A DNA stretch of 64,000 nucleotides, taken from the NCBI RefSeq assembly GCF_954871325.1, contig NC_088775.1, positions 8,843,561 through 8,907,560 on the forward strand, written 5' to 3'. The translations under genes and the position numbers were made by a program. The notes under the pieces were generated by a model. That model saw only the letters and a program-made list of their open reading frames with translations. It was not told the origin of the DNA and made no database searches. Below, piece after piece: positions 49,651 through 61,955 of this stretch; within the stretch, counting starts at the first letter, position 1, and every line of letters begins with the position of its first letter. Source of the DNA: Gordionus sp. m RMFG-2023 (lineage: Eukaryota; Nematomorpha; Gordioida; Chordodea; Parachordodidae).

Positions 49651-50168
49651 CCCCGCACTAGGGCCTAAAATTCAAAAATATATGGGGCTCGTTCCAAATT
49701 CTGGGGATGCCGAGCTGAAATTTGGAAAATTTTTCAAAGCTGATGATTATTTTATATAAATAAATCCGCGCTACAAATAATTCATATTTTTTAAAGATTT
49801 TCCAGTAAACTAAGATTCACAAAAATCCTGACAACATTATATAATGATTATATAATCGTTATGATAAATAAATATTTATAAATAATGTTGAAAGATGGGG
49901 GAGGTGAAGGGGTAATAAGGGTGGGAAAAGAGGGGGGGGGGGGCTAATAAATAATTTACCCAAAAAATCTGTTTTTAAGACAAATATTTTTTACGAATTA
50001 GGCATCATACCTGATAAAATATTTTCAACAATAATATATTTTATTAGATTAAGTAAAATCCTTTTTACCTATATTTTATTTCCCCCTTCATAATAATTTA
50101 ATTAATTTTTTTTCACATAAAAACATCATTTCATTTTTAAAAAGAAAGGGTTGCAAATAAAATCAAAA

Positions 50169-53100
50169 ATGAATGTCAGCAACGTTTTATTCTTTTGCTT
50201 CAATCAAGAACTTTGCTTTAAATTAAGTGCAATAGAAACATTTTATTTGAAATTCGGTATGCCACTAATTGCCCTTCACGGGATGTTGGGCAATTGTTTC
50301 TCCTTGGCCTTTCTGATAAGGTTCAAAAGAACGAATTCTTATTTTTTGTTAGTTTTACTGCGGCTAATAAACATCACCCTTTTATGCATCAATTTTAGCG
50401 ATTTATTTACATGGATCGGGAGCAAGATAATATTCACATATGAAAATACCTTTTTTATTTTCATTTGGTTTTCGTTAATAGAATACATTTTAGAATCCCT
50501 GGCCAAAACTTTGAAGGTGTTCCATATCTTATTGATAATGGCGCTGAGTGTGGAGAGATACATTATGATAGGTTACTTCCAGTGGCACAGAATTTATTGC
50601 GTGGCGGGAAATATAAAATATGTGACGACCCTCTTAATAATAATAAGCGTTAGTATAATTTTTCCAGTATATATCAATTACATCCGCGTCTCCATCGACT
50701 TATTCGCCTATAAGCATAACATAACGGGCCAACAACATGTAGGAGACTATATGCTTCCGCTTGTTCGACTATACAATTACCATCACAATAAATATTATGT
50801 TTTCTCGAATATAGTTATTCAATCCATTATCTATATCGTATTGGTATGTTACTTAACTAAATGTTATTATATTAACCCGCCTAATTTTTTAAAAATTATT
50901 TTAATAACTGGTTTTGCTCTTTAATTATTTACTTTAATGTATTTTAATTAAACATATATAATATGCAATATTATATTAATAAAACAATTATTTTTATTAA
51001 ATTGGAGTCTATTTTGATTTTTTCCCCTGAAAATCATAAAAATTTACCCGCCCACGCCCGCCCATTACTTAAAAATTTTTTTAATCCTCACTTCCTCAAA
51101 ATATTTTAGAAAACCAGACCACTTTGCGCTCAAAGTATGGACGGATGTTAAAAAAAATTTTATTAATATTTTAAAATGATTATATTATTTTTAGTAATTT
51201 GAAATAAATAAAATAATACATATCAAAACTACATTTTAATAATAGTAACTATAGCACTTTATTTCAGAAGATCGCCTACAAGTATTGCAGCTACTTTTTT
51301 GAGACAAAAGTATTAACAGCATTGATAATTTATATTAAAAAAAATATTGGTGATGAAAATCTATAAATATTCTGAAATTTCCCTGATAGAGAAAAAAAAC
51401 AGAAGGAAAAAAAACCCCTGATGGGAAATATTAAAAAAATTATTTTACTAATTATTTTCAAAAAGATTTTTGGCCTTCAGGTGTTACCCCGAAAGATTGG
51501 AACATGCCATTTATCTGTAATTTCCCCAAAACATCAAACTTATTTGCTTTCGATGAGTATAGAGCTATCGTGCTTACTTCTATAGCATCGAAAGTCTTCA
51601 TGGTATTAATAAAAAAATGGTATACTGAATTCTACTAGACATTTATTATCCAACAATATATGTTAGACCTGGGAGAAGCAATCAATATTAGCGTTAAAAA
51701 CCTAACAGAAATGCTACAGGTACTACTTCTGCTCTTTACCTTTGTGGATTTTAGAAAGGTTTTTGATAGTATTAAACATGATGTATTATGGAAAATTTTA
51801 AGTGACAGTGGCCTGGACCCGAATATAATATATAATTATAGATAAAATTATTGTTGATACCCTTGAAACCTTTAATCTATTAAGCTCATCTTCCTCTTTT
51901 ACTCGAAGCATCGTATAATTTCAATTGCAGATGACATAGCAATCATTACTAAATTCATGGAAGAAACCTCAAATAGATATAATCATATAGTAAGAATTGG
52001 ACGTAAAATAAACCTAAATAAAACAATTATTATGCCTTTCTCCATGGTCAGAAATAGATTCTAATCATATTATGCAATCGCTAAGAATAAAATCAGTTAA
52101 AGTATTCAAATACATAGGGGTAATTCTGGACAATAAACGACATATAAAAAATGAGGTAGAAATGAGACTGAAGCATGCGAAATTTACGTTCTAGTACTTC
52201 AAAATTTGGGATACTACAAAAATATCGGTGAAAAGAAGGCTTCAAATGTTTAATTCAATAACCATTACCATTCTTCTCTACGAGAGCGATACTTGGGACG
52301 TCAACAAAACACAAAATAAAAAATTTCAGGTTTTCGTAAATAGATTTCTGAGACTTAATACTGGCCACATTTATCCTAGAGTCATATCTAATGATGGTCT
52401 ATGGAAATTATCTAAGCAAACCCCCGTTATGGTTTTACTTAGGAAAAATTGCACATAAAATGAGAAATTCTGAACAAAACTATCAAGTTTTTAGTTGGCT
52501 TCCTTTATATAAGAACAAAAGATATTGTTATTACAAAACGTATTGGCTTAGCAAAAGTATAATGGACATTCTAAATATGAACATAAGCCTAACACTCACC
52601 CATTTAAATAATAACCAAAGCTCTAAAAATAAATTACTTAAAATAAAAACTAGTTATCTCATAAATCATTAGATTCCCCTATAAATATATTTTGCTTTAG
52701 AGGTCGAGTTTCATTCATTATTCCTCACTTATTATCTTCATTTTTAAATATTTTGTTCTCCAAACTGGAGTTTACATCTAACCTTGTTTTATATGCCTAA
52801 CTCTTTCACTACTTTTGTTACCTACATTTGAAATTTAACCTTCCCCAGTATACATACTATCCCATTTGATACAGATTATTTATTCTAATAATACCTATTC
52901 CTCACGACATATATTTTAATTTTAGGCATGGGTATAGACCTGGTTATGTATGACCTAGTCTATCCTACATATTTACCCGCACCTAATAATCCTGAAATTA
53001 GATCTTGACGCTTTAAATGGTTATGTGAAGCGTTTTAGGATGGTTGTTTTTATGTCATATTAGCCTATCTACATGTCTAAACTTATATTAATTTCTTCCA

Positions 53101-54649
53101 AGTAATCTCGACATTTGGTATGCTTTTCTTAAATTAAATAAACCTAAACTAAATAATTTACTACCTTTTATGAATTCCTAAATGATATATTATCTTAATT
53201 TGATCTCTTGAGACTCTTTCCTTGATCCAGTTCCATTTAACTATGCAGCTAAAATTTAAACTATCCTACTCAAACCTTATGCCTCGACCAAACTCTTTTA
53301 CACGTTTAATTTTGGTTATTTGATTCAATATTTCCCTTTGTATGAAGAGAAGAGAAGAGAAGAGAAGAGAAGAGAAGAGAAGAGAAGAGAAGAGAAGAGA
53401 AGAGAAGAGAAGAGAAGAGAAGAGAAGAGAAGAGAAGAGAAGAGAAGAGAAGAGAAGAGAAGAGAAGAGAAGAGAAGAGAAAAGAAGAGAAGAGAAGAGA
53501 ACTTTAAATACTATTTCAATTTTTTTTGAATGTCTATTATACGTTTTTTTACACCTTTAATTTTATCATAAATTAAACCTTTTATATGATTAATACTATT
53601 TCAACAAATTTTTAAATTTTTATTATACGTACCAATTTATATAGATATAAAACTAGGGTTATCAATAAATTTTTCACCTTTTTTTAATTTATTTGCGATT
53701 TTCCAATACGATGAATATATTTGGATATAAAGAACTTTGTATCAGTATTTTAAGTTTATTTATCTTATGTTTATTTTTAGTTTTTTTTGTAGGTTCTTAC
53801 AAGGCTAAATAAAAATAAAATTAACATAATCAAATTTTATTTAATCAAATTTTATTTAATCGGGCATGGGCTTTTTACCTCTCATTTTATTTCTAATAGG
53901 CGTTTAAGTAAGTGACTTTACCTCTTGCGCGCACAGATAACTGCAGCCTCTCTAAAAATTGTGGATGGTCCTCTAAATTATTTAATGATTCCCATCATTT
54001 ATCCCATTGATGGTCTTTTTTCACGAGAGAACCAAGCATTGCTCTGTTGTTTATATGACGCTTTAGGGATAGGCGCTTAATATCACGTAAATTTATAATG
54101 CATAATAATAATTTAATTAATTTTTTTTAACAAATTCCGCAACTAATTTCCTTTGTTTTTTAATATTATATATTAATTAGTTTTCTTTCTACATTTTTAT
54201 CTAAATTGATATATAATTTTAAAAACATATAATGGTAGGTCATGATCAACATTAGTTACAATATCGCGATAAGGAGATTCGTGTATCAAAGGAGTCGTAC
54301 TACCATATCTCGCCGTGCTCTGTTGAAGGAAGGCAAACGTAATCAATTATTGCTTGCCTGTTTATTGGGTTTCAAATTCGCGAGTATTGTTCCCATGCTT
54401 TGCATTTATTCAATCATAATCATCAAACAGTGGCCAATAATTCCGGAGAAGATAGAAATTTGGTTGAAAATACCAGAAATGTTGTATTATTCGACCAATT
54501 TTTACATTTACGCCATTTATGCGCATCGGCTTATTCACAGATATTTAAAGGGATTCAATATTTTTGTACGGAAATTGAAAAAATCTCCTAATTCAATATC
54601 ACCAGTCATGTTACGTCTAGACGCAATAAACTCCAAAAGGAGATACTAG
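50169..54649 (+). CDS. Class A (rhodopsin-like) seven-transmembrane receptor, two exons, intact copy E
   Basis: Exon 1 is 50,169-50,843 (225 codons), exon 2 54,239-54,649 (136 codons plus TAG), giving 361 residues. The joint is a phase-0 intron (TTG|GTATGT...GGTAG|GTC) inferred from conservation in three sister copies. Segments: TM1 about 25-50 with GMLGN (Asn42), TM2 57-83, TM3 95-125 ending in SVERYIMIG (Arg130 of the E/DRY motif), TM4 149-172, TM5 209-235 across the splice joint, basic loop YQRSRTTISRRALLKEGKRN (241-260), TM6 261-286 with Pro277, TM7 305-325 with NFYIY in place of NPxxY, and a basic tail. A Cys at the top of TM3 and in extracellular loop 2 is lacking, as is the TM2 Asp. 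It probably couples to G proteins at the plasma membrane; ligand unknown, with a peptide as a guess from the TNSYFLL-type TM2 start. The start is the ATG conserved in all copies. The intron is swollen to 3.4 kb by a LINE insertion. Confidence 0.85.
51440..52675 (+). mobile_element. Non-LTR retrotransposon (LINE) reverse transcriptase relic inside the receptor intron
   Basis: Broken coding sequence for a LINE reverse transcriptase: PSGVTPKDWNMPFICNFPK and DEYRAIVLTSIASKVF (51,473-51,605), VDFRKVFDSIKHDVLWKIL (51,745-51,800), the catalytic ADD of the YxDD-type box (IADDIAIITKFMEE, about 51,925-51,965), then KKFQVFVNRFLRLNTGHIYPR near 52,318-52,380. Stops and frame changes are frequent. It lacks an endonuclease and 5' part. 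The C-terminal part resembles RTE or related clades. It lies in the plus direction within the 51,440-54,085 stretch that is absent from the introns of copies B and C. Confidence 0.8.
52676..54085. other. Rest of the insertion in the receptor intron
   Basis: No coding sequence recognised. It holds the 3' part of the LINE insertion or a second insertion, a five-base microsatellite at 53,344 and AT-rich DNA. At about 54,085 ('aaatttataatgcataataa') it rejoins intron sequence shared with copies B, C and F. Confidence 0.5.
53344..53501. repeat. (AGAAG)n microsatellite, about 158 bp
   Basis: Five-base repeat, about 31 units, nearly pure with one interruption near 53,480. The Arg-Glu-Glu-Lys frames it produces are artefacts. 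Confidence 0.97.
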
Positions 54650-54740
54650 GTTTTATGAAGTATTGTGTGTCACATAAATTTATATAAGTATATAACGTGT
54701 AATAATTACTTTAAATATAATTTTTCTTTTTCTTTTGAAA

Positions 54741-54746
54741 AATAAA
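54741..54746 (+). terminator. Candidate polyadenylation signal of the intact receptor
   Basis: AATAAA about 92 bp after the stop. In the dead copies B, B2 and C the same place reads 'acataaata', so the canonical hexamer is seen only after the intact gene. Confidence 0.4.
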
Positions 54747-54840
54747 TACAATTTACAAATTGTTCATTTGTATATGTAAATAATTTAATTTAATTTCATT
54801 CAATTTGATTTGTTTTATCATATTTTATAGATTATAAATT

Positions 54841-55031
54841 TTGTCCAAAAGGAAATCCCTTATTTGGGACGCAACCTGCGTCTCCTCCTTTCCTTCATCA
54901 ATTAATTCAAACCCACTTACTAGCGGGGAAAATAAAAAAATTAATAAATATTCAAAATTCAATAATTTTATATTTCAGCCAATAGTCATATCTACTAACG
55001 GCTATTTTTCCCAGTCTAAATATTTTTTTTA
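54841..55031 (+). mobile_element. Fragment of a LINE C-terminal domain (restriction-like endonuclease region)
   Basis: A 63-codon open stretch reads SKRKSLIWDATCVSSFPSS, then NKKINKYSKFNN and FIFQPIVISTNGYF. This is the WDxTC segment and what follows in the C-terminal region of reverse-transcriptase proteins that carry the CCHC finger, RH..N, EP and RPDG motifs. The same domain occurs, more completely, on the minus strand at 56,870-57,867. It is truncated at both ends. Confidence 0.5.
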
Positions 55032-56869
55032 AAAAATTTTATAGCGAAAATTAACGAAAATCGCGAATCCATATTTCTTAAACAGAAACTTCAACTAGAA
55101 ATTTTTAAACATAATTATACTTGTTTTTTAGGAGCATATTCATTATTAAATTAAGCTCTTTTTAGAGCCTTAGATACTTATAATATATATATTTATTTTA
55201 TCTAGAAATTTTATATATTTTTATTTACTGTTTTAATATTTTAGTGTTTTATCATTTTTAATATTTTAATTTAAATAAATGAAGAAAATGTTTTATAATA
55301 ATATATCTTAAGAGAACTTTTATATTTTCGAAACCCGGAAGAAAAACAAAATTACGCTCCTGTTCATTTCCTGTCAAAATAATACGTCCCATTTCCACTC
55401 CTTATCATGTTTCGGAACGTTCTGGGACACATTTCCAAAATATTACTAAATTTTTCTCTTTTTATTTAATATGTAAATTTAAATAATTGACTCTTTGTAA
55501 TACAGATTCAATTATTACCAGTGTCTAGCATTTTAAAATATAATTTCAGTTCTGGTTCCAAGAAGAAAAAATTATAAAGGTTAAGGTTTGGTTCAAGTTA
55601 AGGAATTGAATTTTAAAAAGGCTTAGGTTGGATTAAAGTTTAAGAACCTTTAAATAAAAGTTCAGTAATAATTTATTTTATACAGGATTAGGAGGATACC
55701 CATATATAGCATAAATATTTTTTACCTTTTTATTTTATTATAAATATAGAAGAATATGATGAATAAAACATAATTTAATAGTTTAATATGTACCTTTTAA
55801 AATATTTACTTTTGTATTTTTTCTTATCATTTGTTATGTTTTAGTTATCATGATTTATGCCGATTTATCTATATTGACTAGATTTTATATATTTCTCAAT
55901 TCTCACTTTAATTAAATATTTTCTTGAAAAGTAAATTTGTTAAGGAGATTATTTTATTCTCGTAAACTAAATCTATCCAAAATTTAATTTTTATCACAAA
56001 GTTTGAAATCATTTCTATAATTGAGAGAGTTTAACAAACATGAAAGGTTTTCCAATCGAATGGCAAAACTATAATTTATTAGAAATACATAAATCTTATT
56101 GAAACAATTATTCATAATGGAAACCAGGGAGGAATTCCATTTATTTTATCATGAATGAAAGAAAGGTGATAGATGTTAAAATCCTTCTTATATTCGATGC
56201 CCCGAAATTGATTATTGTAAGTAGTATTAAGATTATGCGATACTCTCCTTCGCAACATGACTATTTTATTTTCGATCATTATTTCTCCTCCATGCCACTT
56301 TTAGATTGCTCAAAAAACTGATTTTTCGGTTATAGAAACTGTTAATTAATATGGAAGTATTTTTTCAAAAAGATAAATTTTTTAAAAAAAGGAAGACGTT
56401 TGATAAGATTTATGAGATTGAAAAATGTCATGATAGTAGCGTTATTAATATTGTCGGCTCGATTTAAAATGGTATCATTGATTTTTTTACAATATAGATT
56501 AAGATATCACATTCCTCGAGGGATCATATTAATTGATTAATTAAATTTTAAAGATTTGTTTTTTAATAATAAGGCCAAATTTAATCCTTGACGTCTCCGA
56601 TAATTGCTAATTACTTTCGGGGCCATTATTCGCTCTAACTATCTAAGTTTCATCTCTTTCATTGAATAATATTCCTAGCTTCCTTTTATTTTACCTTCTA
56701 TCCTTTCCCGTAAACTCTATTTCTTTTCACCTTTATTAATTTTATCTTTTAAAAAAATTAATTATTTGCTATTACATTTTGACAACATATTATATCAGTA
56801 AATATTAAAGTAACCTATGACCGGAAAAAAAAAATTTTAAATTTAAAAAAAATAAAACCTCATGCTCTA
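55032..56869. other. Receptor 3' flank and dispersed repeats
   Basis: 55,310-55,720 is the receptor 3' flank also seen at 21.6, 23.2 and 31.2 kb. 55,861-56,033 is the inverted copy of 41,738-41,905. 56,485-56,580 repeats 21,900-22,010. No gene recognised. Confidence 0.6.
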
Positions 56870-57867
56870 TACACATGGAGGTGAGACTACAAGTATCCCC
56901 AAAACATGAATAATTGTATTAATAGTAATTTGTATATTTTGTTTTAAAAAATAATATACTATAGGCTCTGATGTAAGGGCTCTTATTTTTCCACCTATAT
57001 TTTTAAAAAATTTTAAAGTTCCACTTGACACATATGTCCATGGGAAGAAATAACAATTGGTAAAAAAATATAATTTGTTAATTTGGAATATTCAATTGTT
57101 TTTTTTTCTCGGCTATATCAACAGGATTAGAATTTAAATTTTTTGGAAATGAAGATACGCATGTAATGTCCCAAATTAAGGATTTCCCTAATGACCAAGG
57201 CACAATGAGCCATCATCTAATGATAAATTCGCAGGCTCCAGGATGTTTGGTATTCGGGCCCTGGTAAGAAAACGGCTAATAGCTGAATTAATTAATGCAT
57301 GTCTTGTATACCTTCCTTGACTATATAATTATTTAGACGATGTCTCCCTTAGGAGTCAACTAATATTTTACATTTGATGCATGTATGATTTTGAACTATG
57401 TTATATCCAATTCTATGTCCTATGGCAACTCTTAATTGTTATTCTGATAAGATATTGCGACTTGATAATGCTTACAAACATTCATAACCGCCAGTACAGT
57501 CAGCATTTTGTAATAGTTGTATACTCCAAAGGGGGGTTTGATGAGAGTATTTAAAATATTTTTTTAATTAAGGGTTCGAAAATTGATTGGGTATTAAGAT
57601 TGTAGGTAAAACAGCTTCAGGTGGAGATAAAGATACCCAAGCTGTCAAGGCCGAATTTAAAAGGTTATCTTTAAAAGTGATAAAATAAGATATCTGGAGT
57701 TGTTCATCAAACGCGATGCCTAAAATGAAGAAAGAGATATAAGATTTAATTGATATAAATCTAAACCACCCATTTCGACGATTTTTAAATTGTATTATTA
57801 TAGTTATAATAATAAAGCGAATGTTTTCAAAGCCATAAAGGCCATCTACTGAATATCTTTTCTCCAC
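56870..57867 (-). mobile_element. LINE C-terminal relic with CCHC finger and restriction-like endonuclease motifs
   Basis: On the minus strand, in order: an open 99-codon stretch (57,867-57,568) including ALTAWVSLSPPEAV, then with stops and shifts QLRVAIGHRIGYNIVQNHTC followed by IKC (finger), a G-H pair, RYTRHALINSAISRFL, ARIPNILEPANLSLDDG, and further down KIFKNIGGKIRALTSEP-like and QNIQITINTIIHVLG. This matches, by eye, the finger, RH..N, EP, RPDG and WDxTC order of R2-type restriction-like-endonuclease LINEs and related proteins. The RPDG and WDxTC part is deleted here (about 57,190) but survives in the 54,841 fragment. Nonfunctional. Confidence 0.55.
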
Positions 57868-60800
57868 ATTAAATTTATAAGTATGGATATAATAATATTT
57901 CAGTCGAATTTTGGCATTTACCTTTTGCTTATTTAATTTTTAACATCAAATTTATTTTTATCACTATAGATTTTAATACCGCAAGCATAATATATATTTG
58001 TTTTTCACTTTAAAATTTCTTATATGAAGTAAATCTATTAAACAGAGCATTTTATAAGTTAAATATATCCAAGGTTAGAGTTATCGATTCTTAATATTCC
58101 CCTCCTACATTTTTTTAAATTCATTTTTTAACCTTAACAATAGTAAGAAAGAGAAAGTCCCTATTGGATTTTTTTGAAATCCATTTTTTAAGCTTTGCTA
58201 TGTTGCGTTTTTTACTTTTTAAACTCGGACTGAGTTATTTTTTGAAAAAATAATTTTAAATAATGTGCGGTATTTTTTTTTATAAAATGGATTTCAAAGA
58301 AAATATGAGAAGCGTATAAATTGCTAAATTAACTATCACGTGTTTATTTTTAAGCTCTTACTGGATATATATGAGCGGGTTGCAATGTTGACCGGAAACT
58401 CGGCCACGCCTTCAGGCTAATATTCAAAAAATATATTGGGTGGGGTCGGGTTCGGTTCAAAAATTTTAAATTGATAGGGCTCTAGAAGGCGCAGCGGGTC
58501 AGTCCTGTAAAAAATATTTTAGGGTCGCCCAGGTGGGACATATTGTGCAAAATAATTTTCCGGGCCGAAGTTTGGAAAATGTTTTCAAAACTGATAATAA
58601 AGTTCGTCCTTCCAAACCTTCTACTTCAGTCAAATTTTAAGGCTTGGTCCCTACGATTTTGATTTTTTCCCTCATAAAATTAGCGATTTTAAAAAGAATT
58701 GAAGATAAATGAGCATTAAGAAAATGCCAAATTATCCATTATACGATTTGATAGTTAATTAATTTTTTTTTAAAATTAATCATTTCGGCCTTGGAATTTT
58801 TTTAGGCACGGCTCAGATTTTTTTTAAAATATTACCGCTCGCTCCTGGCAGAATTTTGAGCCGATTCCCTGGCAGGTGCCTTAGAAAAGTCAGGGCGCTG
58901 CTTGATAACTCCAGAATTTTTATAGAAAGATTTTAAAATTTCGAACAATTTAATAGCGCGCGCTTATAAATTTGTGAGAAAACCATTAATTGATATAATG
59001 CTTTCTAATCCTAGAAATTTCAGACAATTCTAATCTCATTTTTGAGAATTTTTTCATCTATATATATATGTTGTATTGGGATATTCAATACACGAGTCAA
59101 ATATTTCAATTTTAAATTTTAGTTAAGGATATTTTTTAAAATAGAAAAATTTGATCGAAAATATATTCTAACACGTGGAGGGTATATACACACGTTTTGA
59201 ATTTCAAATAATTTCTTTCATAAACTTTTTAATAGAAATTTATATAAATTATGATTAACTTCTCAATCCAAAATTCAATCCAAAATTCTCTGAACGCAGT
59301 GTGAATGCTCTATATCTGTTGGGATATATTTCTAGTCAGATCAGATTCTTCAAATTTTAAAATCGCTCTTAGTATATAATTTGAAATATGAGCCGTCTAT
59401 ATTTATAACAGCGGCTCCCGGCTGAGGCATAAAATTTTAAGAATAATTCTTATTTTATGCCTTTTTATTCTAATGATTGGTTATCATAATTTTGTGGTTT
59501 CAATGATGAATAATAGCAATAATATAAAAGTGAGAACATTAAATTAAATGTCCACAATTATTAATTACGAAATCATATTTTGGGCTAATAAAAATCTAAT
59601 TGAAAAGAATTGGAAAATAGAGGAGAGAAGAGGAAAATAGTTTTATTTATTGAGGGTTGTTTAAATCTTGTATTGCTGATAATTAAAGAAAGAAAGATAT
59701 GTAAAAAAAATTTTGCCTTATGAATATTATAATAATATTTTAATTTATTTAATTTACTTTGTTTTGAGAAATGATTTAGGTGTTGGCTTTTTTAAGTTAT
59801 ATCTAAGATTTTAAATATTAAAAATTGTGACAAAATATCTAAACGAGCAAATTTTTAAAGTAAATTTAAAGTTTAAAGAGTATATGATGCTATTAGATCA
59901 GTAAATAAAGAGATCGAAAATCAAGATGAAATATCAAATACAAAAATTATTTGACAGGGTTTGCAATAAGCATTCTATAACAATACAAATTAGGATTCAC
60001 CTCTAAGTGGTTTCTAACAGGAAAAGCCATATCAAAAAATGTCATTAACAGGATATGGATGTTCTAAATTTTTGGAGAGAACACGAAATATAATTTCCAA
60101 ATCTTTCCACGTTTCTAAAAACCTTTTTATGTTCCAGCAACTAGCACAATTAGTGATAGAGTTTTTTTTTTACCGCTGGGTTGACGTTTAAATTAAAGTG
60201 ATTATCCTTATGTATGGATAATTATAAAATTATTATTAAGCATGATAATTGTCGTATTTTTCTATACGAATTTATATTTTTATTATATAATGCCAATCAA
60301 CCGATTTAAATAAGGTTGATTGGATTATAATTAACATTGAAGAACACGTGATTTTATATTTTTCGTGTTCGAATATAATTGTAAAAAACATTATTTGGAA
60401 TTATTTTATTTTTCTTATAAAATTGATTATTAAAAAATTACCATGAAATGTTTCGTTTCTGATATTTTTGACGATTATAAAATTAGTTTTTTTTATACAA
60501 AATTGTTGAAATTATATAAAGAAAATTAACATCATCCAATCGTTTCAATTTAATTGCAGAGTAAGTTTAGGAAAGGTTGGAAGTAAGGGGTGTGTAATCT
60601 TTTTCAATATAATGATAACTACAAAATTACAAAATTGATTTAAAATTTATAAATAGTTTTTTTTTTCAATAAAGATTTAAAAATATATCAATATTATTTA
60701 ATGTATATTTTATATATTTAATTTAACTTTACTTCAAAAAATTCAATTATCAATTTAAAAAATATATTTTATAAATAATTTATGGTGCGCCAATTTATGT

Positions 60801-61227
60801 TGCCTATGTTGACGGCGGTTATAAAGCAGCAAGCCACCGGCTGTCGATAAGATTTTTAAAATTAGCGCCAGTCATCAATAGTTTTGTCAGTGCCCAGGTC
60901 TATAAATAGTTAAAGAGTGCCCGGAAAAAGTTTCTGATATTCGTAGGGTATAACCTTATATGATTAAGATTTTTTTTCTAAATAAATCCGCGCTACATAT
61001 GATTCATATTTTGTAAGATTTGCCAATAAACTTAGATTCTCGCGACGACATTATATAGTGATGTAACATTATCAAATATGAATAAATGAATACGGAGGAT
61101 AGTCATAAATAACTAATTGTAAATTTTATTTTATTTTTTAAAATAATAACTCGAAATTTTAAATAATGGAAGTATATTTTTATAAAAATGGATTTCAAAA
61201 TCGAAATAAAAGATGCGAAAAAAATAT
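57790..61227. repeat. Upstream module of receptor unit F
   Basis: Matches unit C from 25,371 in order, with landmarks 'agttataataataaa', the distal cassette (58,337), 'aatagcgcgcgc' (about 58,950), a two-unit GAAA site (59,684) and 'aaattgatttaaaatttata' (about 60,630). A block at about 60,215-60,600 ('ttaattgcagagtaagttta') is inserted relative to unit C. No conserved open frame. Confidence 0.65.
58337..58405 (+). promoter_or_regulatory. Distal promoter-like cassette of unit F
   Basis: CACGTG (58,337-58,342), TATATAT near 58,366 and 'gttgaccggaaactcgg' in the standard order, the counterpart of 25,898 in unit C. Confidence 0.35.
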
Positions 61228-61290
61228 TATCTATAACATGTTTAATTTTAGGTTCCCTCAGGATATGAAAAGACTGTAAATGGACTATTT
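61228..61290 (+). promoter_or_regulatory. Decayed proximal cassette of unit F
   Basis: The site corresponding to CACGTG reads 'taacatgttt', the TATA box 'ggatatgaaa' and the GGCCGGAAACG block is lost. Exon 1 is also deleted from this unit, so the cassette has had nothing to drive and has eroded. Confidence 0.4.
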
Positions 61291-61574
61291 AAAAATATTC
61301 CGGCAGTTCAAATTAAATTTGACAAAAATATTTCCAATGAACATCTATAACTGTTCTGAAATTGCCTTAATAAAAAAAACAGAGGGAAAAGGAAACCCAG
61401 GCGGCTAGATGGAAAATATAAAAACATTTTGGTGCATATTTGAATTTTTCATGTATAATAATCTAATTATTTTTTTTAAGTAACAAATTGTTTAACTAAA
61501 TTCTGTCATTTTTTGTTATTATATTAGTGTTCTTTCAATATTTTTATCGAAATTGATATATAATTATTAAAAAA

Positions 61575-61955
61575 ATCAATATTACACGCGATAAGGAGAT
61601 TTATCAAAGGTCTCGTACTACCCTATTTCGCCGTGCTCTGTTAAAGGAAGGCAAACGCAATCAATTATTGTTTGCCTGCTTACTGGGTTTCAAATTCGCG
61701 AGTATTGTTCCCATCCATTGCATTTATTCAATCATAATCTTCAAAGACACGTTGCCAATAAGTTCTGAGAAGTTAAATATTTGTGGGAAAATGCCCGAAA
61801 TATTGTATTATTCGACCAATTTTTACATTTACGCCATTTATGTGCATCGGCTTATTCACAGATATTTAAAGGGATTCAATATTTTTGTACGGAAATTGAG
61901 AATATCACCAGTCATGTTACGTCTAGACACAATAAATTCAATAAGGAGATATTAG
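61575..61955 (+). pseudogene. Receptor copy F, exon 2 only
   Basis: Exon 1 and most of the intron are deleted: near 61,330 the 5' flank jumps to intron sequence. Exon 2 has lost bases at its 5' edge ('aatattacacgcg' for 'aatattagttacaatatcgcg') and 'cgtg' at FVYQ, which breaks the frame there. From ALLKEGKRNQ onward it is open: TM6, TM7 (TNFYIYAIYVHRLIHRYL) and a tail shortened by four codons to RRY. It resembles copy E exon 2 most closely in the loop and tail. Confidence 0.85.

Noticed and set aside
53320-53560. Two Arg-Glu-Lys frames of about 70 residues
   Set aside because: They are translations of the five-base AGAAG repeat in different frames.
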